The translations under genes were made by a program, and so were the position numbers. Under the pieces are notes generated by a model. It was given only the letters and a program-made list of their open reading frames with translations, searched no databases and had not been told where the DNA came from. DNA of 64,000 bases from Streptomyces viridiviolaceus. Lineage in GTDB: Bacteria; Actinomycetota; Actinomycetes; Streptomycetales; Streptomycetaceae. Of this stretch, positions 7,633 to 14,903 are shown one piece after another (the stretch's first letter is position 1; each line of letters starts with the position of its first letter). The stretch spans positions 135,318-199,317 of the forward strand of contig NZ_BMWA01000010.1 of NCBI RefSeq assembly GCF_014650995.1, given 5' to 3'.

Positions 7633-9561
7633 TCATCCGGCCAGGGGGGCGAGACGGAAGGTGTAGTCGAGACGGCGCCACTCGCCGTCGACCCGGCGGC
7701 CGTCGGGAGTGGGGCCCGTGTGCGGGGTGAAGTCGGCGACGAGTTCGTCCTTGACGCCGAAGACGGTGTCACTGTCCAGGCGGGCGCCGCCCGAGACGAA
7801 CAGCTGCGTGACGAGCCGGGTATGGCCGGGCGCATCGCACAGGAAGTGCAGGTGGGCTGCCCGGTAGGGGTGGCGCCCGACCGCGGCGAGCATCTGTCCC
7901 ACCGGTCCGTCCCCGGGGATCGGGTAGTCCGAGGGCAGGATGGACCAGAAGGTGATGCGCCCGGCGTCGTCGCTGCGCAGCCGGGCGCGCAGCACCGGCC
8001 CGTCCAGTTCGGGGAGCTGGACGTCGTAGTAGCCGTCCTCGTCGGACTGCCAGACGTCCACGACCGCGTCCGCGATCGGCTCGCCGGCGGTGTCCGTGAC
8101 CCGTACGTCGACCCAGAGCGGCGTGCCGGGCAGCCCTCCGGAGATGTCGCTGCCGTGCGTGGCCTCCGGCGGGCCGTCCACGTAGAACGGGCCCAGGACC
8201 GCGGACGGAGTGGTGCCGGAGGTGCGGGAGTTGGTGAGCAGGTCAACGGCACTGGATACGCCGAGGGTGTCCGACAGCAGCACGAACTCCTGGCGTGTGG
8301 TGTCGCACATCTGCCCGGTGCGGGTGAGGAAGTCGATGGCGTACTGCCATTCCGCGTCGGTGACGTCGTTGGCGGCGACGAAGGTGTGCAGGTGCCGGAC
8401 GAGGTCGCCGAGCAGGGCGCGGACGCGCGGATCGGGTGCCTGGGCGAAGCTGGCGACCACCTGGTCGGTGAGACGGGCCAGCCGGGTTCCCGTCGAGGGC
8501 GGACCCTCGGGGCGACGCCCGTGCCAGGCTCCGGCCAGCAGTTCGGCGATGCCCTCGGTGGTCAGGTCGCGCGGGTTGGGATACGGCGCCGAGGTGGCCA
8601 GTTCGGCCGCGCGGGCGAGGCCGGACTCCGGCATTCCCAGGTCGCGCAGCGAGGTGGGGCCGCCGAGGGAGACGACCAGGTCGTGCACGCCGCCGGGGGC
8701 GTCGGGCACCCCCAGGGCGTCGGCGATGCGGCGCATCACGTCGGGTACCGCCGGCGCGTTGTGGGCCATGGCATGGGGCAGGACGACGGTGTGCGTCTCG
8801 GCGTGCGGCAGGCCGAAGGTGCCGCCGAGGGTGTGACACAGCTTGTGGTGCAGGCCCATGCCGACCGTGGCGAGGCAGGTCCCGGCGAGCCAGGCGGCCT
8901 GCAGCAGGTCGGCGCGAGCCGCCGCGTCCGCCGGATCGGAGGCCAGGCGGGGCAGCGCCCGGCCGATCCGGGAGATCGCGTCGAGCGCGTGCTGATCGGT
9001 GACCGGGTCGGCGTCGGGGGAGTACAGGGCCTCGACGGCGTGCGCGAGAGCGTTGACGCCGCTCGTGACCGTCATGGACAGCGGCAGGGTGAGCGTGAAG
9101 TCGACGTCGTAGACGACGGTCTCCGGCAGGATCTCCGGGGAGGACCGCGTCACCTTGCGCCCGTCGCGGGTCTCGCCGAGCACCGGTGTCACCTCGGATC
9201 CGGCGTAGGTGGTCGGCAGGACGACCTGTGGCAGACCCGTGCGCAGGGCCAGGGCCTTCGACAGGCCCGTCGTCGAACCTCCCCCGACGGCCACCACGCA
9301 GTCGGCGTCGGTGTCCCGGAGCAGCCCGAGCGCCTGCTCCGTGACCTCGACCGGCGTGTGCATGGCCGCGCCGTCGAACTCCGACACCAGCAGGTCGCCC
9401 AGTGCCTCGCGGACCCGCGCGGCGGCCTGCGCCAGGGGCGGGCTGGACAGCAGGAGCACCCGCGAGCAGCCGAGCCGCTCGACCTCCTTGCGAAGCCTGG
9501 TCACCGTGCCGGTACCGAAGACCACCCGTGACGGGTGGGACGTATGGACAAACGATTCCAT
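7633..9561 (-). CDS. maleylacetate reductase - hydroxyquinol 1,2-dioxygenase fusion protein
   Basis: 642 aa with two enzymes in one frame. Residues 1-350 are an iron-type alcohol dehydrogenase fold (maleylacetate reductase): NAD-binding VAVGGGSTTGLSKALAL, PTTYAGSEVTP, and GMGLHHKLCHTLGG. Residues about 385-642 are an intradiol dioxygenase of the hydroxyquinol 1,2-dioxygenase type, with the N-terminal helical domain (FLTRTGQMCDTTRQEFVLLS) and the Fe(III) ligand region around GYYDV, HPYRAAHLHF and APGH. The second enzyme cleaves hydroxyquinol to maleylacetate and the first reduces maleylacetate to 3-oxoadipate, so consecutive steps are joined, although the domain order is the reverse of the reaction order. 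Start ATG 9561 begins the family-like MESFVHTSHPSRVVFG. Confidence 0.93.
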   Translation of the reverse strand: MESFVHTSHPSRVVFGTGTVTRLRKEVERLGCSRVLLLSSPPLAQAAARVREALGDLLVSEFDGAAMHTPVEVTEQALGLLRDTDADCVVAVGGGSTTGLSKALALRTGLPQVVLPTTYAGSEVTPVLGETRDGRKVTRSSPEILPETVVYDVDFTLTLPLSMTVTSGVNALAHAVEALYSPDADPVTDQHALDAISRIGRALPRLASDPADAAARADLLQAAWLAGTCLATVGMGLHHKLCHTLGGTFGLPHAETHTVVLPHAMAHNAPAVPDVMRRIADALGVPDAPGGVHDLVVSLGGPTSLRDLGMPESGLARAAELATSAPYPNPRDLTTEGIAELLAGAWHGRRPEGPPSTGTRLARLTDQVVASFAQAPDPRVRALLGDLVRHLHTFVAANDVTDAEWQYAIDFLTRTGQMCDTTRQEFVLLSDTLGVSSAVDLLTNSRTSGTTPSAVLGPFYVDGPPEATHGSDISGGLPGTPLWVDVRVTDTAGEPIADAVVDVWQSDEDGYYDVQLPELDGPVLRARLRSDDAGRITFWSILPSDYPIPGDGPVGQMLAAVGRHPYRAAHLHFLCDAPGHTRLVTQLFVSGGARLDSDTVFGVKDELVADFTPHTGPTPDGRRVDGEWRRLDYTFRLAPLAG

Positions 9562-10126
9562 CGAGCTCTGCCTCCGCTGATCGTCCGAATACGTCGGGTA
9601 CTTGGGCACCGAGTATGGAGATGACGACCAGGTGAACTCCTGCACGATCGGCGCGTCCCGCTGCAAGAAACGCCTGTGTCCGCAGCCGTGCGGGGGACCC
9701 ACTCGCCGACGCCTCGCCGACGAGGCCGGACGTCACGCCGCCTGCCCGGCTTCGCCTCGGGCCGCACGCATGTGGCGCCATTCCCGAAGGGACGGGCCGT
9801 AGGCGGCGCGGAAGGCCGGCTGAAACGAGCGGGGCTGACGAATCCCCGGCGCTGGGCCACCGCCGACGCGGTGGGAGCCGCACGGAGGGCTCCCGGACCG
9901 CGACGCCCGCTCGCCGAGCTGCCCGAGCGCGGGCTCGAGCGCCGCCCCGGACGGGGTGAGCCGGTCGGACGGCATGCGTCCGCGTTCCTGGAGGGCCGGC
10001 CGGCAGGGTCCGTCTCCGGATCGCCCCGCTGCCGTTCCGGGTGGACGGTCATGTGCCCGAACCCGGCCGTTCCGCGTGGCGGGCCGGAGACCCGGCACGC
10101 AGAACGGCCGGCGCGGTCCGTCGGAC
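9562..10126. other. intergenic region holding promoter and AraC remnant
   Basis: 565 bp between the fusion gene and the sigma factor gene. The part nearest 9562-9640 should carry the promoter of the catabolic operon. 9733-9990 holds remains of an AraC-type gene (listed separately). The rest, 9990-10126, shows no gene-like sequence. Confidence 0.4.
9733..9990 (-). pseudogene. decayed AraC family regulator (C-terminal HTH remnant)
   Basis: On the minus strand the last helix-turn-helix of an AraC protein can be reassembled from two frames. One frame gives SAVAQRRGFVSPARFS, the next gives AFRAAYGPSLREWRHM up to a TGA at 9735-9733. Adding a single G near 9815 joins them into a normal AraC tail. 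Further upstream, family-like residues (LEPALGQLGER) are in yet another frame, so there are at least two frameshifts, and no intact N-terminal domain remains. It lies directly upstream of, and in the same direction as, the hydroxyquinol fusion gene, the position expected for a pathway regulator. Confidence 0.6.
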
Positions 10127-11053
10127 TCAGCGGCTCACAGTGGTCTCGCGGTCGATGCGTGACAGTTTCTCGGGATTGCGCACCGCGTAGAGCCCGGTGA
10201 TGAGGCCGTCGTCGATGCGCACCGCGATGACGGTGTCGATCCCGCCGTCCACCCGGAGGACCAGCGCCGGGTGGCCGTTGACCTGCGCCGGCCGCAGCGA
10301 CGCCGTGGCGTTGATCCTGCGCAGCACGTGGGCCACCCTGCCGGCGCCCACGACGGGCGCGAGCGCCGCCTGCACGACTCCGCCACCGTCACTGAGCAGG
10401 ACGACGTCCGGCGCGATCATGTCGAGCAGGCGCTGCAGATCGCCCGTCTCGACGGCACGTCGGAACGCCGCGAGCACGTCGCGGGTCTCGGCCTGGGACA
10501 CGACCCCGCGCGGTCGGCGCGCCGCGACGTGCGTCCGTGCCCGGTGCGCGATCTGGCGCACCGCGGCCGGGCTCTTGTCGACGGCTTCCGCGATCTCGTC
10601 GTACCCGAGATCGAACACCTCGCGCAGTACGAACACCGCCCGCTCGACCGGGGCGAGCGTCTCCAGCACCAGCATCATCGCCATCGAGACGCTGTCGGCC
10701 AGCTCGACGTCCTCGGCCACGTCGGGGGCGGTCAGCAGCGGTTCGGGCAACCAGGGGCCGACATAGGACTCCTTGCGCCGACGGAGCGCCCGCAGTCGGC
10801 TCAGCGCCTGGCGGGTGGTCATCCGGACCAGGTAGGACCGCCGGTCCCGCACCGTGCCGAGGTCGACGCCCGCCCACCGCAGCCACGTCTCCTGCAGGAC
10901 GTCCTCGGCGTCGGCGGCGGAGCCGAGCATCTCGTAGGCGACGGTGAACAGCAGGTTGCGGTGGGTCACGAACGCGTCCGTGGCGGAGTCCATGCGGGCC
11001 TCCCGTACGGTCGGCTCGTCCGTGTCGCCTGTCTGCTCACCGTGCTCGCCCAT
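10127..11053 (-). CDS. ECF41 family RNA polymerase sigma factor (SigJ-like)
   Basis: 308 aa. Sigma region 2 (about residues 25-95, AYEMLGSAADAEDVLQETWL) and region 4 (about 130-190, VFDLGYDEIAEAVDKSPAAV) are followed by a SnoaL/NTF2-like C-terminal domain (about 195-305) containing DGGGVVQAA, the DGGGKV-type motif that defines ECF41. In this family the C-terminal extension modulates sigma activity in place of a separate anti-sigma factor, and the sigma gene is genomically paired with a carboxymuconolactone decarboxylase-like protein, exactly as here (divergent, 191 bp apart). A promoter matching the ECF41 consensus lies 41 bp upstream, implying autoregulation. Start ATG 11053 is preceded by GGGAG; a shorter start at 10993 is possible. 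Confidence 0.92.
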   Translation of the reverse strand: MGEHGEQTGDTDEPTVREARMDSATDAFVTHRNLLFTVAYEMLGSAADAEDVLQETWLRWAGVDLGTVRDRRSYLVRMTTRQALSRLRALRRRKESYVGPWLPEPLLTAPDVAEDVELADSVSMAMMLVLETLAPVERAVFVLREVFDLGYDEIAEAVDKSPAAVRQIAHRARTHVAARRPRGVVSQAETRDVLAAFRRAVETGDLQRLLDMIAPDVVLLSDGGGVVQAALAPVVGAGRVAHVLRRINATASLRPAQVNGHPALVLRVDGGIDTVIAVRIDDGLITGLYAVRNPEKLSRIDRETTVSR

Positions 11054-11093
11054 CGCCGGCTCCCGCTGTCCGCTCTCGTGGTGTCACGCACAA

Positions 11094-11120
11094 GACGCCG
11101 GTCCCGGCCGCTTTGTGACA
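11094..11120 (-). promoter_or_regulatory. ECF41-type promoter of the sigma gene
   Basis: On the minus strand: TGTCACA (11120-11114), 16 bp spacer, CGTC (11097-11094). This matches the published ECF41 target motif TGTCACA-N16-CGTC exactly and lies 41 bp before the sigma gene start. Confidence 0.8.
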
Positions 11121-11154
11121 CCCACGATCGGTGGGTCACGTCACATCACCGCGC

Positions 11155-11181
11155 TGTCACAGGGACCGGGCGGCCGGCATC
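11155..11181 (+). promoter_or_regulatory. ECF41-type promoter of the CMD-like gene
   Basis: On the plus strand: TGTCACA (11155-11161), 16 bp spacer, CATC (11178-11181), one mismatch from the ECF41 consensus. It faces the carboxymuconolactone decarboxylase-like gene, 63 bp before its start. Confidence 0.65.
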
Positions 11182-11244
11182 TCGTGTTCGTCAGGCCGCC
11201 GCGGACGATCCGCGCGGCGCGAGCCCACGAGTGAGGACGAAGTC

Positions 11245-11724
11245 ATGGAGCCCCGTTTCAACCTGTTCGACAGCCCCACCGCCGCCAAGATCGCCAAGCG
11301 GTTCTACAACGCCTCGTTGCCCCTGGAACAGTCGACGCTGCCGAAGACCCTGAGGGAACTGGTGCAGCTGCGGGTCGGCCAGATCAACGGCTGCGGTCTC
11401 TGCGTCGACATCCACACCAAGGAGGCCGCGGCCGCCGGCGAGACCGCGGTCCGGCTCCACCTGGTCGCCGCCTGGCGTCACTCCACCGTGTTCACCGAGG
11501 CCGAGCGGGCCGCGCTGGCCCTCGCCGAAGAGGGCACCCGGCTCGGCGACCACGGCGTGTCCGACGAGACCTGGACGGCGGTGCGCAAGCACTACGACGA
11601 CGATCAGGTCGGGGCGCTGGTCTGCCTGGTCGCCCTGATCAACGCGGCCACCCGGATGAACGTGATCGTGCACAACCCGGGGGGTTCGTACGAGCCCGGC
11701 ATGTTCGACGGCATGACGGACTGA
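11245..11724 (+). CDS. carboxymuconolactone decarboxylase/AhpD-like protein (ECF41 partner)
   Basis: 159 aa. AhpD-like helical fold with the redox motif CGLCVDIH (Cys-x-x-Cys and downstream His), as in peroxidase-type alkylhydroperoxidase D proteins. Such proteins are the usual genomic companions and regulon members of ECF41 sigma factors; their physiological substrate is unknown. It is divergent from the sigma gene and preceded by an ECF41-like promoter. Start ATG 11245 has GTGAGGACGAAGTC upstream with a moderate Shine-Dalgarno sequence. A strong hairpin follows the stop. Confidence 0.9.
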   Translation: MEPRFNLFDSPTAAKIAKRFYNASLPLEQSTLPKTLRELVQLRVGQINGCGLCVDIHTKEAAAAGETAVRLHLVAAWRHSTVFTEAERAALALAEEGTRLGDHGVSDETWTAVRKHYDDDQVGALVCLVALINAATRMNVIVHNPGGSYEPGMFDGMTD

Positions 11725-11730
11725 CCGGCG

Positions 11731-11764
11731 GCCGCCCCGGGCGGCAGGGGACGCCCGGGGCGGC
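11731..11764 (+). terminator. terminator-like hairpin after the CMD-like gene
   Basis: A perfect 13-bp stem (GCCGCCCCGGGCG at 11731-11743 pairing with 11752-11764) and an 8-nt loop, starting 7 bp after the stop codon. No T-run follows, as is common for Streptomyces terminators. Confidence 0.7.
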
Positions 11765-11776
11765 CGGGCCCCTCGT

Positions 11777-11919
11777 CAGGCAGTGCCCGACTGCCAGATG
11801 GTGCTCGCCAGATCCGAGCCGCGGACCAGCTGGATCCTCCAGGGTTCGATGCGGATCACGTGGTACGAGGGGCCCTCCGGGCCGCCCCGCCGGTCGGGGC
11901 GCTCCTTCCCGGCGGGGGA
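11777..11919 (-). pseudogene. possible remnant of a PPOX-like gene end
   Basis: Immediately after the MFS stop and in the same frame, the minus strand stays open for about 47 codons to a TGA at 11779-11777 and contains YHVIRIEPWRIQLVRGSDL, which reads like the C-terminal strand region of pyridoxamine-5'-phosphate-oxidase-like proteins. No start or N-terminal part is present. It could be a gene tail left by a deletion, or chance coding similarity. Confidence 0.3.
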
Positions 11920-13371
11920 TCAGTGGGAGGCAGGGATCTCGGCGGGACGGTCGGCAGGCCCGCCCGATGCGGCCACGGTGGCGGCCGGCCTGGTGCGCAG
12001 TGCGAAGGCGCTGATCAGCGTGGCGAGCAGGGCTGCGCCGAGCGGGACCCACAGGGCCGCCCGGTAGCCGTCGAGCAGCGCGGCCGGTGACGTCGACGCG
12101 GTGGCCGCGACATTGACGGCGGTGGCGGTGGACAGGCCGATCGCGGCGCCGAACTGGAAGGAGGTGTACAGCAGTCCGCCGGCCAGGCCCTGCTCCTCCT
12201 CCCGCACGCCCTCGGTGGCGACGATGGTGAGCGGACCGTAGGCGAGGGAGAAGGCGATACCGAGGACGATCAGGCTGGGGAACATCGCCAGGTACGTCCA
12301 GTCGGCGCCGACCGGCAGGAACAGGGCGTACGACAGTGAGGCCAGAAGCAGCCCGCCGAAGATCACCCGGGCGTTGCCGAAGCGGTTCACCAGCCGGGGA
12401 GTGAGGACCGGGGAGAGGATCGCGTCGACGCCGATCACGATCATCGCGAAGCTGGTCTGCAGGGTCGACCAGTCGCGCAGCTCCTGGAGGTAGAGGACCA
12501 CCAGGAACTGGAAGCCGAAGAAGCCCGCCGCGAAGAGCAGCCCCACGAGGTTGGCGCGGACCAGGGCGCCGCTGCGGAGGATGCCGAGGCGGACCAGCGG
12601 GGATGCCACGCGGCGTTCCGTGACGACGAACGCGGCGAGGAAGGCGAGACCCGCCCCGAGCGTGCCCACGGTCCAGGCGGGGCTCGTGTGGGTGGCGCGT
12701 TCCACGCCGAGGACGAGCAGGACGACGGCGGCGGTGATGGTGAGGCCGCCGGCCAGGTCGACGCTCTGGCCGGAGCGGTCGGGACGCGACTGCCGGGGCA
12801 CGAAGACGAGTGCCGCGACCAGGATCAGCGCGGAGAGCACGACCGGGGCGAAGAACACCCAGCGCCAGCCGACCGAGGTGAGCAGCCCGCCGACGACCAG
12901 GCCGATCGAGAAGCCGCCGGCCGCCGTGCCGGAGTAGAAGAGGAGGGCCTTGTTGCGCTGCGGGCCTTCCTCGAAGTTCGTGGTGATGACGGACAGACCG
13001 GCCGGTGTCATGAAGGCGGCGGCGATGCCGGTGACGAACCGGGCGACGATCAGCATCCACTCCTCGGTGGCGAACCCGCCCAGACCGGAGAAGACCAGGA
13101 AGACGGAGAGCCAGAGGACGAACATCCGGCGGCGCCCGAACAGGTCGGCGGCGCGTCCGCCGACCAGCATGAAGCCGCCGTAACCGAGTACGTAGGCGCT
13201 CATGACCCACTGCAGGGAGCCGGTGGACAGGCCGAGGTCGGCACGGATGGACGGCAGGGCCACGTTGAGCATGGCCACATCGATGCCCTCCAGGAAGATC
13301 GCGCCGCACAGGACGAGCAGGACGCCCCAGTCGCGTGGGCTCAGGGCGGCCGCCGATTTCTGTGGAGTCAT
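11920..13371 (-). CDS. MFS transporter, DHA2 (14-TMS) drug:H+ antiporter type
   Basis: 483 aa with about 14 hydrophobic segments. Visible features include GIDVAMLNVALPSI in TM1 (the DHA2 signature region), the loop 2-3 motif GRAADLFGRRRMF, motif C-like GLVVGGLL in TM5, and a cytoplasmic C-terminal tail. These exporters use the proton gradient to expel hydrophobic drugs or dyes from the inner membrane. Start ATG 13371 (MTPQKSA) is preferred over upstream frame extensions. The gene is divergent from a LysR regulator with 131 bp between them, so the LysR protein probably controls it. Confidence 0.9.
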   Translation of the reverse strand: MTPQKSAAALSPRDWGVLLVLCGAIFLEGIDVAMLNVALPSIRADLGLSTGSLQWVMSAYVLGYGGFMLVGGRAADLFGRRRMFVLWLSVFLVFSGLGGFATEEWMLIVARFVTGIAAAFMTPAGLSVITTNFEEGPQRNKALLFYSGTAAGGFSIGLVVGGLLTSVGWRWVFFAPVVLSALILVAALVFVPRQSRPDRSGQSVDLAGGLTITAAVVLLVLGVERATHTSPAWTVGTLGAGLAFLAAFVVTERRVASPLVRLGILRSGALVRANLVGLLFAAGFFGFQFLVVLYLQELRDWSTLQTSFAMIVIGVDAILSPVLTPRLVNRFGNARVIFGGLLLASLSYALFLPVGADWTYLAMFPSLIVLGIAFSLAYGPLTIVATEGVREEEQGLAGGLLYTSFQFGAAIGLSTATAVNVAATASTSPAALLDGYRAALWVPLGAALLATLISAFALRTRPAATVAASGGPADRPAEIPASH

Positions 13372-13502
13372 CTCAGTTCCTCGATGGTGTAGGGATGCTG
13401 TCGGTGCGATCACCATCGGTCAGGGCGCGGAGGGGGAACAACGGCAAAGATCGCAACGTTCGTTCAACCGGGCTTACCGATCCGATTGACCTGGGGAAGT
13501 CG

Positions 13503-14447
13503 ATGGAACGCGATGAACTGGAGTGCTTCCTGCTCCTCGCCGAGGAACTGCACTTCGGTCGCACGGCCGATCGGATGCGGCTGTCCCGGGCCCGGGTGAG
13601 CCAGCTCGTACAGCGACTCGAACGCCGCGTCGGCGCACCGCTGTTCACGCGTACCAGCCGCCGTGTCGCCCTGACCTCGCTCGGCCGGCAGTTGCGCGCC
13701 GATCTGGAACCGCACCACCGGGCGATCGAAGCCGCCCTGGAGCGGGCTGCCGCCACCGCGCGCGGCATCGACACCGTGCTGCACGTCGGCTTCTCGAACC
13801 CGCTGACCGGCGAGATCGTCATGCGGGCGACGGAGGCCCTGCGCGTCAGCCACCCCGGACTCGCCGTCGAGATCTGCGAGGTGCCGCTCGCCGATCCGTA
13901 CGGGCAGCTGCGCAAGGGCGAGTTCGACGTCCAGATCACGGAACTCCCCGTACGCGAGGAAGACCTGGGCGGGGGACCGACGCTGCTCGCGGAGGAGCGC
14001 ATGCTCGCGATCGGCTCGGCTCATCCGCTCGCCGACCGGGAGTCGGTGTCCCTGGAGGACCTGGCCGGCGTACCGCTGCTCACGATCGACGGCAAGGTAC
14101 CCGACTACTGGCTGGAGCATCACGTGCCCGCACACACACCGAGTGGCCGGCCGATCGCCCGCGGCCCCGGTGTGACCAACATGCAGGAGGCGTTGATGCT
14201 GGTCGCCGGCGGCAGGGGCGCGCTGCTCGCACCCGCGCACGCGGCGACGTACTACGCCCGCCCCGGTGTCGCCTACGTCCCCTTCGCGGACGCGGAGCCG
14301 ACCGGCTACGGTCTGGTGTGGCGGGCGGGAGACGCCACCGGCGCGGTGGCGACCTTCGCCGGAATCGCCCGCGAGGTGGCGAGGGACATGGGCGGAGTGA
14401 CGCGGCTCACCTCGGACCGGGTCGGTTCAGGGAACACCCAGCGGTAG
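13503..14447 (+). CDS. LysR family transcriptional regulator
   Basis: 314 aa. The winged HTH occupies residues 1-62 (ELECFLLLAEELHFGRTADR, SRARVSQLVQRLERRVGAPL), followed by a linker helix and a periplasmic-binding-type effector domain (about 90-300). Start ATG 13503 fits the family N-terminus (MERDELECFLLLAEE). It faces the DHA2 transporter across 131 bp, the classic arrangement for a LysR protein and its target. The effector is unknown. Confidence 0.9.
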   Translation: MERDELECFLLLAEELHFGRTADRMRLSRARVSQLVQRLERRVGAPLFTRTSRRVALTSLGRQLRADLEPHHRAIEAALERAAATARGIDTVLHVGFSNPLTGEIVMRATEALRVSHPGLAVEICEVPLADPYGQLRKGEFDVQITELPVREEDLGGGPTLLAEERMLAIGSAHPLADRESVSLEDLAGVPLLTIDGKVPDYWLEHHVPAHTPSGRPIARGPGVTNMQEALMLVAGGRGALLAPAHAATYYARPGVAYVPFADAEPTGYGLVWRAGDATGAVATFAGIAREVARDMGGVTRLTSDRVGSGNTQR

Positions 14448-14903
14448 TTCGCCGTTGAACCATCCGTGGGTGCGGATGGGACAGTGTCCCCGGGCCTCAC
14501 CATCCGCCCACAGGGACGATCGTTCGGCTGAAGCCCTGTGGAGCCTTTCGCCGAGAGGCGACCGCCATCCGCGCCCACCACCGACCGCCCCGACCGTGAT
14601 TCCCCCGTCCGGTCGGGGCTCTTCTTCGTTCGTGGCCCGTCCGGGCTCGACGCCTCGATCTTGCGCAAAATCATCCATCAATTGCGTTCCTGTGTGTCTC
14701 GCTTCGGTCTGCGTGCAGCGTGGAAGCGGCGCAAGCCGCGCAAACCACTTGCGTCGAAATCTCGTTGCTTCGAGGCCCGTTGACAAACAGGAGAACCGCT
14801 AGAAATCTGTTGACGCAGTTTCCGCAAAAAATCGACTGTCCTGCTCAATTGGCGTGCATGGATGGTGCTCGCACCCCCTTCCCCCAATGGAACAGAGGAC
14901 CCC
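14448..14903. other. intergenic region upstream of the GH87 glucanase
   Basis: 456 bp without a gene. 14460-14479 is a small hairpin after the LysR gene. From about 14660 the sequence becomes unusually AT-rich for this genome and carries repeated TTGCG/GCGCAA elements, including the palindrome TTGCGCAA at 14661-14668. TTGACA (14780-14785) and TTGACG (14810-14815) are -35-like hexamers, without a convincing -10 partner. This looks like a regulated promoter region for the secreted glucanase. Confidence 0.45.
14460..14479 (+). terminator. weak hairpin after the LysR gene
   Basis: CCATCCG (14460-14466) pairs perfectly with CGGATGG (14473-14479) around a 6-nt loop, 13 bp downstream of the LysR stop. 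Short stem; terminator role uncertain. Confidence 0.4.
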
